Assembly (NCBI GenBank): GCA_020747065.1
Contig: JAGMVK010000001.1
Span: 434,001 to 498,000 of the forward strand
Reading direction: 5' to 3'
Origin: Cadophora sp. MPI-SDFR-AT-0126
Taxonomy: Eukaryota; Ascomycota; Leotiomycetes; Helotiales; Ploettnerulaceae
DNA: 64,000 nt
Shown: positions 1 through 11,400 of the stretch, one piece after another
Position numbering within the stretch: position 1 is the stretch's first letter
Layout: each line of letters starts with the position of its first letter
Notes under the pieces: model-generated
What the model was told of the DNA's origin: nothing
Database searches by the model: none
Seen by the model: the letters and a program-made list of their open reading frames with translations, nothing else
Translations under genes and position numbers: made by a program

Positions 1-2598
1 ATTCGCCAGGATAGAGAGATCGTGTGCTCGACTACCCATTTCTTGGTGTTCGCTCCCGTCACTGGCCCTTTTGCACATGCTACGTGAGAACCCATCTGAG
101 AAAGTGCTGCGCGGAAGGCTCGCTCGACCATCACTTCGGATTTGGCTTCTTTCATCAACTATCTTTCGTTAGAAAATGCGAGAAGAGGATGGATTAGTAT
201 GCTACATACCATGACATTGCCATTACCGTCACAGATTGTGGAAGGGAGAAATACAGGCTTTGTTTCGAAGACAACTGGTGTCGTCTGCCATGCAACGGGA
301 TATGCTCGACCCATCCAATCTCCATCGACGGTCGGGAGATTCATGTTAGTAGATGCCCCAAGTATCATACCCTGTAAGCCGTTCCCACCGCCGATTTCAA
401 GTGCTATCACGGCATTTGGCTGTACTTTCATATATTCGTACAGCTCATTCTGAGATTGCATCATCCTGCCAAATTAGCGAGTTCAGGATGTCAAGCAACG
501 CGGAGAGCTTACTCGTCGCCAGGCAATTTCTCGACTGACACTGTCGGAGATCCTTTCCCTCCTCCACACGCCACAAGATCCGTATCTTGGAGGTCATCTG
601 GCGAGATCACTCTCACCACACCTCCGCTTCTCATGATTTCTCGAAGTCTCAGCATGTGGCCGTAAGGAGATCCTCCTCCTCCGGTCCCGAGGATATAGCA
701 TCCAGTGCTGATCCAGGCGAGGTCCGTTTCTGAAATGATCCATTCCCGACCTTGAATATTCGGTGTGTAAGATGAGATGTCGATTTCCTCCAATTCGGCT
801 TCATCAGCTTTGGATGTCTGTTTCTCGAATTCCGACATTTTGTTCTCTACAGTATCTAAGGGTACCAAATGTTCCTCACTAGAGAGCTTCTTGTCAAAGT
901 CGAAGTCTCCAACTGCTTTGGCAATAAAGCGTGATTTGTTCGCAATATACTAGGAACTATTAGAGCAAATCTTATTTGACCAGGAAGACTCACTTGAAGA
1001 GGCAGGTGATCCATCTCAACAACCTGAACAGTTTCTGCTTTCGCCCCATTGTCAATCGCTTTTTGAATAGCTGTCTTTGATATCTCCTCCATGACTTGCT
1101 TTGAAGTCTTCGATTCAGTAGATTGGATCGTGTCAATAATCCCACTGACTCTCGCCGTAGCAGCTCCAATCGCATTTGCTACCCCTGACCACTCAGGCTT
1201 CACAACTTTGCTTGCTCCTTTCAACTCGTCTGGGGCAATGACTGCACCTCCACCAACCAAAAGCACCGGGATATCTTCAGCCGACGTCTTCATCGTATCA
1301 ATAACCCTCTCAAGCATCTGCTTCACCACCGCTTTGAAATCATCCACACCTGTAAGCTTGTCCAGAACCAAGGAACGATTCCCAATTTCGCACCCTCGTC
1401 CCAGAACTGTATAGTCCGTAGCTGTGGCGACATCCCCACCAAATACCATTGCTTTCTGGGGTAGCTGATATCCCACACTATCAGGACCAATGGATATCGT
1501 TCCATCCTCTCGCTTTCTCACAACAGATCCACCTCCAAGTCCAATACTGCGTACGTCCGGATACGAGAAATTTGTCCTTACTCCCGAAATCTCACTGAAC
1601 GCAGCGGCCTGGCGAGGAAATCCATTGGCAAGCAATAGACCAACGTCTGTAGTCGTACCACCAATATCCACCACCATCATAGCCTCCTTAATATCGTTCT
1701 GGGTGAGAAACGCCGCGCCTCTCATGCTATTGGTAGGGCCGCTGGAGAAAGTTCGGATAGGCAGTTTTGAGGCATTGCTTGCGAGTAATATCGTCCCATC
1801 GTTCTGCGTGATGAACACAGGACATTTCAGATTTAGTCGTGAGATCGCGCTGTGGAATGAGGCTATTGTCTTCCTAGCAAAGGGCAGGATCGAAGCGTTC
1901 AGGATTGCTGCATTTTCTCTCTCAAGAAATCCAAGATTGGCGACATCTTTCGAGAGGACGATATCTGCCTCGGGATAACACTCCTTGAAAATCGCTGCTG
2001 CCGTTTCCTCTTGTCTATAAATCACGTCGACAGGGCTGAAAATCCCGTTTATCACCACGCTCTTGATGCCTTTTGATTTTATGATTTCAGCTTGTTGCCG
2101 TATCTGACTCTCATCAATTTCTGAGATGAGTTCTCCGTCTACTTCAAGTCCACCATCTATCCGGCAGTGATATGCACAGATGAGTTCTCTCAATCTCACA
2201 GGCCAGTCAATACCAGGCGGAACACCCTTCGAAAAAGGACCACAGAGTCTCACAACAGCCACTTTTGCAAGTCTCGCTTGGTCGCCTTCGACAACAGCAT
2301 TAATGAAATGCGTCGTTCCAATCGTCACACTGGCAACATCTTCAGGGTTGACTTTGGACTCCTCGAACATTGCCGTGATGGCATTGTTGATTCCATCGCT
2401 TGGATTGCCGGTTGTGGATGCTTTGTGCCAGGCGATGATGCCCCGATTAGGTTCAGCAGATCTTGTTGGATCGAGGATCACGCCGTCTGTGTTTGTCCTG
2501 AACTTTTGTTAGCTTCGGATTCGCTTGATCGACAGAAAAATAAGGGAAGCGAGAGCCCACCCCCCTACATCAACACCAATTCTCAAATTCGGCGACAT
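1..2598 (-). CDS. Fused hydantoinase/oxoprolinase (HyuA-type) - DUF917 protein, 3' end outside window
   Basis: Exons read from the minus strand: 2598-2561, 2497-994, 949-513, 465-210, 158-1 and onward past the edge; introns are 63, 44, 47 and 51 bp and phases agree. About 797 residues are visible. The N-terminal half is an ATP-dependent hydantoinase/5-oxoprolinase subunit A: RIGVDVGGTNTDGVILD (residues 6-22), IGTTHFINAV, VVDIGGTTTDVGLL, GLGGGSVV and LLVGGGAVIAP are the sugar-kinase-like ATP-fold motifs. After an acidic linker (about 515-580) a DUF917 domain starts near residue 585 (ISTGCYILGTGGGGSPYG) and runs past the edge (ERAFRAALSQMGSH, PVTGANTKKWVVEHTISLSW). DUF917 is associated with S-methyl-thiohydantoin desulfurase in family databases; in bacteria the two domains usually sit on separate genes. 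The ATG at 2598 was chosen because the tiny first exon restores the VDVGGTNTD motif. Likely role: cytosolic ring opening of a hydantoin-like compound. Substrate is inference. It is divergent from the NCS1 permease. Confidence 0.85.
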
Positions 2599-3038
2599 GT
2601 TGAAGGGAAAACTTGCAAAGTACGAAATGTCTGTTCAAACTTCTCGGCTGTCCAGAAATGACCTTCATTTTCGCTCTGGTCGAAATTCACGTGCTGCTCT
2701 ACTATCCCCGTCGTGCCTCCCACTTTCGGAATCCCACCTTTCGAGTCTCGGCCGTCTATGGATAATCCGATCAACTCCAGCTCTCAGTTGCCCGATAGTC
2801 TGTACTTGGCATGAAATCGGCCGACAAAAGTTTTCAATTGCCTTGGCACGGCCAGTAATTGGACCAAGAGACTGAAGTTCATGCCGGATCAGCCCCGGCA
2901 GTCGAGAGATAAGAAGAATGGGATTGGAGGGTCGCGCGAGACTATGCATTTATTCAAGAGGAATCTTCTGGTAGAATCCGATATGTATCTCTAGGGTCCC
3001 CCGTTGTGCTGTCCGTATCCTCAATCACATCATCGATC
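2599..3038. promoter_or_regulatory. Shared divergent promoter of hydantoinase-DUF917 gene and NCS1 permease
   Basis: The 440 bp lie between two divergent start codons. Two sites match the fungal GATA-factor (AreA/NIT2) consensus HGATAR: CGATAG at 2793-2798 and AGATAA at 2907-2912. Further GATA cores occur at 2761, 2980 and, on the other strand, 2986-2989. Nitrogen-repressed, substrate-induced co-expression is inferred; no TATA box is convincing. Confidence 0.45.
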
Positions 3039-5164
3039 ATGTCTTCAGTCGTGAGACGAGTCCATGAGGCGGTAGTCCTCAAAGGCGATGAAGAGAAGCA
3101 CGAGCAGACTGATGCATGGAGTAACCGAGATTTGATTCCTCTCCCCCCAAATCGGAGGACGTGGGGAGCTTTCCATTATTTCGGATACTGGACACTATCT
3201 TCACTCAATATCGCAACATGGCAGACTCCAAACACTTATCTGAGTATGACTTTGACGCCTCGTAGGCAATCGGGTCACTGACAAAGTACACAGCTCAGGG
3301 ACTTTCGGTCGGTCAAGCCATGGCGGTGATCATCATTTCCAGAGCTGTGATCACTGTCTTTGCGTGCTTTGTTGCGTGGTGTGGATTGACATGGCATATC
3401 GGCTTCACCATCCAAAACAGATTTACCTGGGGGATGAGGGGAAGTTATATTCCTCTCTTGCAGCGAGTACTGCTGAACTTCATTTGGAATGCTGTCCAAA
3501 GTAGGTAGTCACCGTATTGGTTCAACTTTATCTGACTAACGCGCCCAGCTTGGAATGGAGGAAAGCTCGCCACGTTAGCTAGAAGCCACAATCCCACACA
3601 GTGACATGACTGACCATATCATAGAGTCTGCATCACGGCAATCTGGCCATCATTCGCGAAGATCCCAAACACTTTAGCTTCGAATGTACCAACCACAACA
3701 TATGAAATGGTTGGATTTATCGTCTTCTGGGTGATCTCGATCCCGTTCTTGTTCATCCGTCCTGAGTACTTCAAGCGACCATTCCAATTTATCTCGATCT
3801 ACTGTGGACTGGGAATGATTTGCATGAGTAAGTGGCCCTTGATTCCAAGATAAAGAAGTTTCACTAATCGAAATCCTCAGTGATTTGGTCTCTCGCAGTT
3901 GCCAAAGGTGTCGGGCCGGTCTTCACCAAGGGCTCAAACGTCCCCTCGACTTCGAGGTGGAATACCTCGTGGCTAATTTTGGCCGGCATCAACCAAGCTA
4001 TCGGCCAAAAAGTTGCAGGTATGACGAATGGAAGTGACTTCTCTCGGTATGCGAAATCTAAGAAGGGTTATGTGATCGGGACAATCTCTTGTCTGTGGCT
4101 TACTGGGACGATGGTATCATTTGTGGGATTGGTGACGACTGCTGCGTGTCAGAAGATTTATGGAGAGATATACTGGAATCGTGAGTGTTCTCTTCTGAGT
4201 CCGTGCTGGTGGCGCTGACGGGAGATAGCACCGGATCTGCTTATGGTTATGATGGACCACGGTCAGGGCTCGTCAGCCGCTCGAGCAGGAGTATTTTTCC
4301 TTGCTTTCGGCTTTGGGATGACTTCCATGTTCGAGAATATCTGCGTAGGCTCTTCATAAATGGAGGCTCGTTCAAAGGCTAACATACCCAGGGTAACGCT
4401 GTTGCAGGCGGGATCGATCTTGCAGGTCTTTTCCCTCGATACATCGATATCCGTCGCGGTGCCATTATCACTTTCATGGCAGCATGGGTATATATCCCCG
4501 AAAATTCCCTCACATATAAATACAGAAAACTGATATCTACAGGTTGTGCAACCATGGCAACTCATCAATCGAGCCGCAACTTTTGTTACAGTGCTCAGCT
4601 CCTTCTCCGTCTTCCTCGCACCAATCATGGGCGTCATGTGTGCGGATTACTACCTCATCCGACATCAAAAGATCAAACTTACACATCTGTACCACCCCGA
4701 AGGATCAAGCTACTGGTTCTGGCATGGCGTGAACTGGCGCGTACTGCCGGCATGGATAGCGGGGTGGGCACCTACCATTGGTGGCTTGATTCTGAGTGTG
4801 CAAAAAGTCACAGATGGACCAAGACCTCTATATCAGCTGTATTACATGGCCTTCTTCCTTGGTAAGCCAGCACAATTTCCCTCCGATTGCAGTATTGGAG
4901 GCTAACATTACCCTTCCAGGTTTCACAATCAGCGCACTCCTCTTCTACTTCTTCAGCACGGTCTTCCCAGTCCAAGGCGCAGGAGACTTCGATGACGTCG
5001 ACGTATACGGCACCTTCACTGAGCAGGAGATGATCAAGTTGGGACTCACACATACGAGTGCTATTGAGGGTATCGAGGATGAGAAAGTGGGATTGCCAAG
5101 AGTGGATGAGGTTGGGGGTGATAGTGCTAGGGTTCTTGCGTTGAAGAAGTGGTTGAAAGGTTAG
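3039..5164 (+). CDS. NCS1-family permease (uracil/allantoin/hydantoin transporter)
   Basis: Nine exons: 3039-3243, 3294-3500, 3549-3573, 3625-3827, 3881-4180, 4229-4344, 4392-4487, 4543-4861, 4920-5164, giving 571 aa, the usual size for fungal Fur/NCS1 carriers. Typical family stretches are NIATWQTPNTYL after the first helix boundary, GLSVGQAMAVIIISR, AVQTWNGGKLA, WPSFAKIPNT, ENICGNAVAGGIDLAGLFPR and APIMGVMCADYYLIR. About twelve membrane helices are expected; the C-terminal tail is acidic and cytosolic. The ATG at 3039 is the first AUG in frame. Exon 3 is only 25 bp. NCS1 members import uracil, allantoin, uridine, thiamine or, in bacteria (Mhp1), hydantoins. Divergent pairing with a hydantoinase-DUF917 fusion suggests a hydantoin-type substrate, but uracil or allantoin transport cannot be excluded from sequence alone. 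Confidence 0.9.
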
Positions 5165-5752
5165 GGAAATTGAACACGAAAGCGCCAGTTTATATCTCCG
5201 ATGTAGAGTGAGATGTTGGAGTGTAGACGACCAGATGCAGGCTATAGGAGGACGTACTGGCGATTCTCACACCAAATCGAGATTCTCGCTTAACAGTAAA
5301 CAGTTTCTAACAAGGCATCCCCAGTGTGACATACTTGCGTGAGTTATACATACACAAATTTACATCCAGCTCTTCCCATCTCTAATTCCAATAGTCGCCG
5401 TAAAAATGCCCCCGCACCCCGAAGTCATCATTTCTAACTCATCTCTTACCTTGCCACTCTGTTCGAATCCCAAGGTCGTCCCCAGCGCACCGAAACATGA
5501 GTATTTGCTTGTGGAAATCAAAAAAAAAAAAGTGGGCAATGGTAAAGCAACTACTGAAGCGACAAGATGTTTAGTATAAGATACAGCCATTCTATGATTA
5601 GAATTTTTTTTTGGGAAGAGCTCGGCATATCCAGGGCCGCCACTATCCTGAAGGGCCAGCCAGAGATACACCGTTATACAAAAACGCTCAAATGCAGTGA
5701 GACAAGCTGACCATGCCAACTCTTTCCATATATTACACCTTCTTTTTCATAC
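5165..5752. other. Convergent 3' intergenic region
   Basis: This stretch separates the convergent NCS1 and CorA-like genes and presumably holds both 3' UTRs. It contains an A12 tract (5520-5531) and a T8 tract near 5600. No coding region is supported. Confidence 0.5.
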
Positions 5753-8188
5753 CTAGACCTTCCTCCTATTCTTCTTCCCACTCAGCTGCCTAAACACTCC
5801 CAAGACCCACGGCAACGTCAGCACCCACGCAAGACCCATGGCAGACGCCGCCACCGGCACAGCCCACTTAAAATACAGCCTCATCGTCGGTCTCAAGTCC
5901 TTGATATTCTCCTGCATGCTGAACAAGCTCGCGACGTAGCTCAGCGGGATGAAGAACGTCGCTAGCCAAGTCAGCCGCGCCACGTTGCGGTTGTCGTCTT
6001 GGGAGCGGCGAGAGTCTTCGATGGAGATGATGGCTGTGACGACGGAGGTGAGACGGTCGATACGTTGCTGGTATTCTTCCATGTAGGAGAGGGCGCGGGA
6101 GAAGTCGGATTTGATGGGGTGGGTGCTGGTTGGCGCGAGAGAGTGCGCTTGTGGTGTTGGGGTTGAAGAGGGGGGGTCGATGGTGATGGTGGTGCCGGTG
6201 TCGTGTACTGGCGTACGGAATACTCGCTGTAGGGAGTCGGTGAGCATTTCGCGGTAGAGAGGGACGAGACGACGCCAGACATGGAGCTTTTTGAGCGCGT
6301 CGTCGATGCCGAAGTCTTTGCTGAGAAAGTGGTCTGGGTTCGAGATCTCCCACTCGATGATTCCAATGCGGGTTCGGATGTAGTCACTAATGGTGAGCCA
6401 TTCGGCGCAGATTAGGTAGAGCAGGGTCTGCATGGCCATGTCGGCCTTTGTTTTGTTGGGAGTCGAAGAGATATTGGTGAGTTGACATGCTGGAGCTTTC
6501 TTTGCCCAGTAGATGAAGTCTTCGAAGAGAGTTTTTCGTGGCGGGCCTGCGGGGGTGTCGGGTGAGTTCATGCTAGGGGTAGGTTCCCAGTTACGATATC
6601 CATACCAGAGAGGTGTACCTTTCTGGATGGTAGGATCAAGAAGGAGGACGCCTGGGAAGTTCATTGTTAGTTCTAGTCGCTGGAAGAATTCATTCGAGGG
6701 GATGTAGAACGATGGGAGTATGGAAGAAACCTACCAACATCTTCCATTCCATTATCTCCTCTTTTCAACCAGAAACTGGCTCTACTCCTCGTGATCCCAA
6801 CGATAGCATTTCGATCATCCCATACCGCCTTATTATTGACATCATCATCCGGTCTCCTCAGAACATTGAATCCCTCCGCCTCCTTCACACCCTTAGTGAA
6901 ATCGTCGGAAGTTTTGTAGTACCTCGCAGTCACATATTTTAATTGTACCCATCGCCGATGCCCTTCGGCAACCCTCATATTTGGAGGATCTTGCCATCGA
7001 TCGCGGATATTGCACCATGCGTAATCGACGATATGTTCTCGGAAGAATGCGGGTTCGATATCTAGTTTAGATCCCAGTGCCTCAATCACATCTCGAGAGA
7101 GGTCTTCCACGACATACAATCGAAGTTTGCACTCATCCACTGGAGCTTCCCCGCTGCCTACACCTGAATCTTCACTTCCTTGTTCCTCTTTTTTTTCTTC
7201 TACATTTCCTTTGTCGAGAGCAGCCACCAGTGCATTAGCCGTCTTACACGGTGTCTCTGTCACCTTGCCTGACGCAAGATACTCCAGCACCATGATGTTG
7301 GTCCGACAAGCCCTGTCATTTCGCTCCTTCGTTCTCTTTCTTCGCTCCTCGGCTTCAAGATCAGCTCCCGTAGTAGGATGCGTTGTACTGAGATCTTTCC
7401 AGCGTAGTGGAGTCGTGCTGACTTCCATGAAGTCTGCCAGAAGACGAAGATGTGGCCCTGATAACAATTAGCTCTGATTCCGGTAAGTGATGAAGCTGGC
7501 TTGGTGCAATTCGTGAGATGAATTCCTCAGGTAGTCAGTAGAGGGGTTAATGGCTTCACCAGTACATACATGTGTTTGATAAAGCCTTCACATGCGTGAG
7601 GTACGGATATGGCTTATGCTCAGCATTTCTACTTATCGTCAATAGCCATCTACTATCCATCTAAGAGATGAAGTATGGCTCACGATAAAATGTTCCACTG
7701 TTCCTGCGCTTTCTGCACCTCTTCTGTCGAGTAAACATCTCCAATGGCATACGACTCATTCATAAGGTCAGGGCGGAAGAAATCGTACACCGGATTCGGC
7801 GTCTTCATGATGCTTGGCTTGCCTGGCTTACCGAACCGCAACATCGCTGGAGCCATCGTCTCAAGCTCAATTGACTTGTAGCTAGTTCGGTCTAGGTAAG
7901 GCAAGTCGAGCCCAGCCTGGGGAGATGATGTTGAAGGTTGATTTGATCAAGATCAGAAATGGAGTGGGGATGCGGACCCTCAGCCTTGTTATATTGATCG
8001 ACAGCTAGCTGCGGCTGAAAGGTGCTTGAATTGGCTGAAGCGAGGGGTTTTGATTGGTGTACTTGAGGCGCTAATGTTGTGAAAACGGGATGGGAAGGGC
8101 CGCTCATTGGCGTGCGCACGGGGGGTGAAAGCCTCTTTCCTGAAGGGGAAAAGGGGATGGAGTTGGGGCTTGGAAAGGAAAGCATCAT
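5753..8188 (-). CDS. CorA-like divalent cation transporter family protein
   Basis: Proposed exons on the minus strand: 8188-8063, 7916-7699, 7652-7570, 7457-6735, 6672-5753 (690 codons, 689 aa). The last three exons join cleanly: ALSNTWPHLRLLADFMEV spans one junction and NGMEDVELTMNFPGVLLLD the next. The C terminus has the CorA layout of two adjacent helices, ATFFIPLSYVASLFSM and a long hydrophobic segment ending LPWVLGVF, followed by a basic tail. The GMN signature of classical CorA/Mrs2 Mg channels is replaced by SMQ, as is common in divergent fungal CorA-like proteins, so ion specificity is unknown. A long basic, charged N-terminal domain precedes the channel. The two 5' junctions are weak: the 7653-7698 intron has a GTGGAA donor (the alternative GTGAGC donor would leave only 31 bp), and the first exon is a guess. 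Likely in the plasma or an internal membrane. Confidence 0.75.
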
Positions 8189-11100
8189 GTGGACGTTATA
8201 GGAGAGTTCTATTGTGAGTCTAGGCCAGATGTTTTTTTTGTATCTCGATAAGGAATGTTGATGGAAAATTATTGTCATATTTTCAATGGTTGATTCAAGG
8301 CATTGCCTGACTTCAAAGCAGTTAGTCAGGCGGGTGAGCATGAGGGGAAAAGATGTAATTCCACAATTTGACCTGTTCACCGTTCTAGTCGTAAACCTTT
8401 CCTTCTTGTCCAACGATTTCCTGAAATGACGGGTATATGGGCCTGCCTTTCTTGTCGCGGAAGCGGTGTCTGGTTTTCTTTTGGGTGTTGTTTGGTGAAA
8501 GATGGCCGTTCAGACCGCAGAGCTTCCCTAACTTTAAAAGCCGGAAGGTACCCAGCATTTCTTTTAGATCGCATCGATGATGCAGTATCTATCCGTTAGA
8601 AGCGGCATGTTGATTATGGGTAGAAGGAAAAGGATTGAGTGAGTTGCTGCCAAGCACGATTTCGTCATTTTCCCTCTCAGAAACACTTCTCTCTGTTATG
8701 ACTCGGGGAACTTCTAACATCTCAAACAAGCAGTATAAACCAAACGCTGGGCGATTCAAGAAAACACAAATTTCATTCCGTGCATGCCAAAACAATAAAA
8801 CTCCGACGAAAAATGACAGATGTGGTGAATCATTTGGGGGAGTGTACTTCGTATGCGAATGTAACGCTGTATCGGAATTAGAAGCTGGTACAGGAATAAG
8901 TAGGCTGTGACACGATGGAAAGGGACTCGTATTCATTTACAGAAAAACAAAACGCAGAAGACCGAAATTGAATAGGCAACAGACAAAGGTTAAGAACAAC
9001 GAGACTACTTGAAGAATATGACACATCGTCTGAAGCTTTATTCGTCTCTCAGACAACAACAGGATTTAAGAAATTCTGAGGCAGTGGGTAGGATGATCCT
9101 CCGCCTTTATCGAAATACATCCAACATCGCACCCCTACCGGAATAGAAAATAAAATCCAACATTGGAATTGAAGCTTTCAGGAACAATGCCTGCACGGGA
9201 GTGTTGGTTTCCGATACTTTGGATCGATGCATGCACGAACTGCGGATCGATGGAAATATCCCGAGAAATGTTGGTTCCCAGGTTCAAACCATTTCTAGAA
9301 TAGAACAATGAGTGAGGCTAAAGAATAAACATCATGCAAGACATTCCAACAAACCACGCATGAACTCAAACAAGCGGTACGGTGAGGCTCGTACACAAAT
9401 TAACAGTCCCGCGAGCGCCTCTTGAAATGAGCGCCAGGCGGGTGTCCAGATATTAACAAAACGACATCTCGGGTCTGTTTCAGAATATTTTCGCAGTGGA
9501 CCGAAGCCTTGAAAAGCGACCAGAAATAGAACGCCTCGTCATTCCACGAGCGCTTGCCCAAACCTCAATTGCTGAGCCGCGCAGCCGCTTAGGCAAGTAA
9601 CCGCCATCCTTCTGACTGGTCGAAACGGCGTTTCGCTGCCTACGCGCGTCTGCAAATAGGTATGTATTGTAATTTGACGTGCGTTTGATGGAACAGAGGC
9701 ATTGTAGATGTCGTGTTTGGTGGGGAAGACGAAAGGCTGGAGAGCGAGGTTCATTCAAGCGCTGTGGTCGGGATGGCCGCTGCTGAAATTCTGAAATCTC
9801 GCTTCGTACAATGGGTGGTCGACTCTGGGTTGATGCTCAGCCACAGCATTGAAGCTCAAGATGGGGTTTTGATGCCGCGGCAGAAGAGGGAGATTGAGAT
9901 GAACCTGAGGGAGATGAAGCTGAATTAAAATAGAGTGGTGACGAATCGGACACTGTTGTTCATCTCCTTCTCCAGTTTCTGGGGACATTCCATTTCCTTT
10001 GTTCTCGACAGCGTACAAGCGAATGCCACTCACTCACTCACTCATCAGGCTAGTGATATCCGCTTGCAGCACGGAACCCGCTGTGATTCGATCGAGCTGG
10101 ATCATCCTGTGAGGCTCTGATTTGAGCTGGTGACTGGTCCTGCACAGAGAGTGGTCGCTGGTGATGATTGAGGAATGGTGATGTGGCAGTCAAGATGAAG
10201 CAGCTGGTCCACAGTTCCGAGTCGAGAATGACTGAGTGTTTCAAAACAGAATGGCTCACAGCCTATCACAGCGCTTTTCAGGTCCTTGAAGATCTCTCGG
10301 TTATTAGTAGTGCTGTCGCAATCCCAATCCCTCCAGACTGCGATCAGCTTAGCCTTTGCCCCTGTCTGTCAGTCCCTGTACATTCCCAGCCTCTCAACGC
10401 CTCCTCTCAGCCACCAAGTCCAACACAGAAGACCAGGACATTCGCAGATGCAGATGCCGACGGAGGCTAGAAGACTTCAAATTTCACGACACCAGATCAA
10501 GCCAGACCATCCCAAGCCGGCCTGGACTTCAGCTGCGACGTTGGTGGATGGCATGGCTCATCCGAAGACCAGATAGGAGACGACTTCAGATGGGAAAGAT
10601 CATCGAAGCTGCCTGACTTGCTTTTATTCTAGATGCTCTTGATACCAATGATCTTTAATGCCCAGCAGGCATTTTTTAAACTTCATAGCCAGCCTCCTTC
10701 GGGTTCTGTTTGCGGTCAAGAGGTGGGCTTTTGGGCTTCAAAGCCTCATTAGACGTGTAATGTACTCGCATCAATTCGTATTAACCAGGTGGCCAAACAC
10801 CAGATGCCTGCCAGCCATTTCCAAGAATGCTGGATGCATGAATGATGAGGTTTTCTTTCCGTGCATGAAAAACTACGACGCACATCGCATCGTTGAGTCC
10901 AGCCGAGTCAAGGGGTGGGGGATAAACCTCGCTTGATTTTTTCAATCGCCATGCCATCAAGCGACCAGCAATCAGCTGCTTCACACCCACTCCTGACTCG
11001 AGAGGAAGACAAGGAAATGCATGCTGCGTGATCGATGGTAGAGTGAGGATGACCGTTGAAGCATTCACATTCACCGCCATCTATGACGCAGGAGAATGAA

Positions 11101-11400
11101 CAACTCACTCTTTCTCACTGGATTGCAGCCCAACCCAACCATCTATCTGCGGAATTTGGGAAAATGTAAAAATTAACTGGCGGTGATATCTCCAACCTCC
11201 TCACGCGTGCATGACTAGATACATTACTGCGACGGGCGTCACCTCTCATTGACGGAAGGGAAGCACATTTATCCAGTCCAGCACCCTCTATTGCGAAGCT
11301 GCATTCCCCCTGGCAAAAACAAGTCCTCCTTCTCACAATTATCGCGAGACTTATTGCATGTTCTATGAGAAACGCGGTTCATTCGGTTGATTGATTATTG
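8189..11400. other. Gene-poor intergenic region
   Basis: Only short, overlapping frames without family resemblance, consistent codon usage or splice continuity are present on either strand. No tRNA or rRNA could be recognised. The left part is the upstream region of the CorA-like gene. Confidence 0.4.

Noticed and set aside
5455..5475. tRNA-like T-loop sequence (GTTCGAATCC)
   Set aside because: No matching acceptor, D or anticodon stems at the right spacing.
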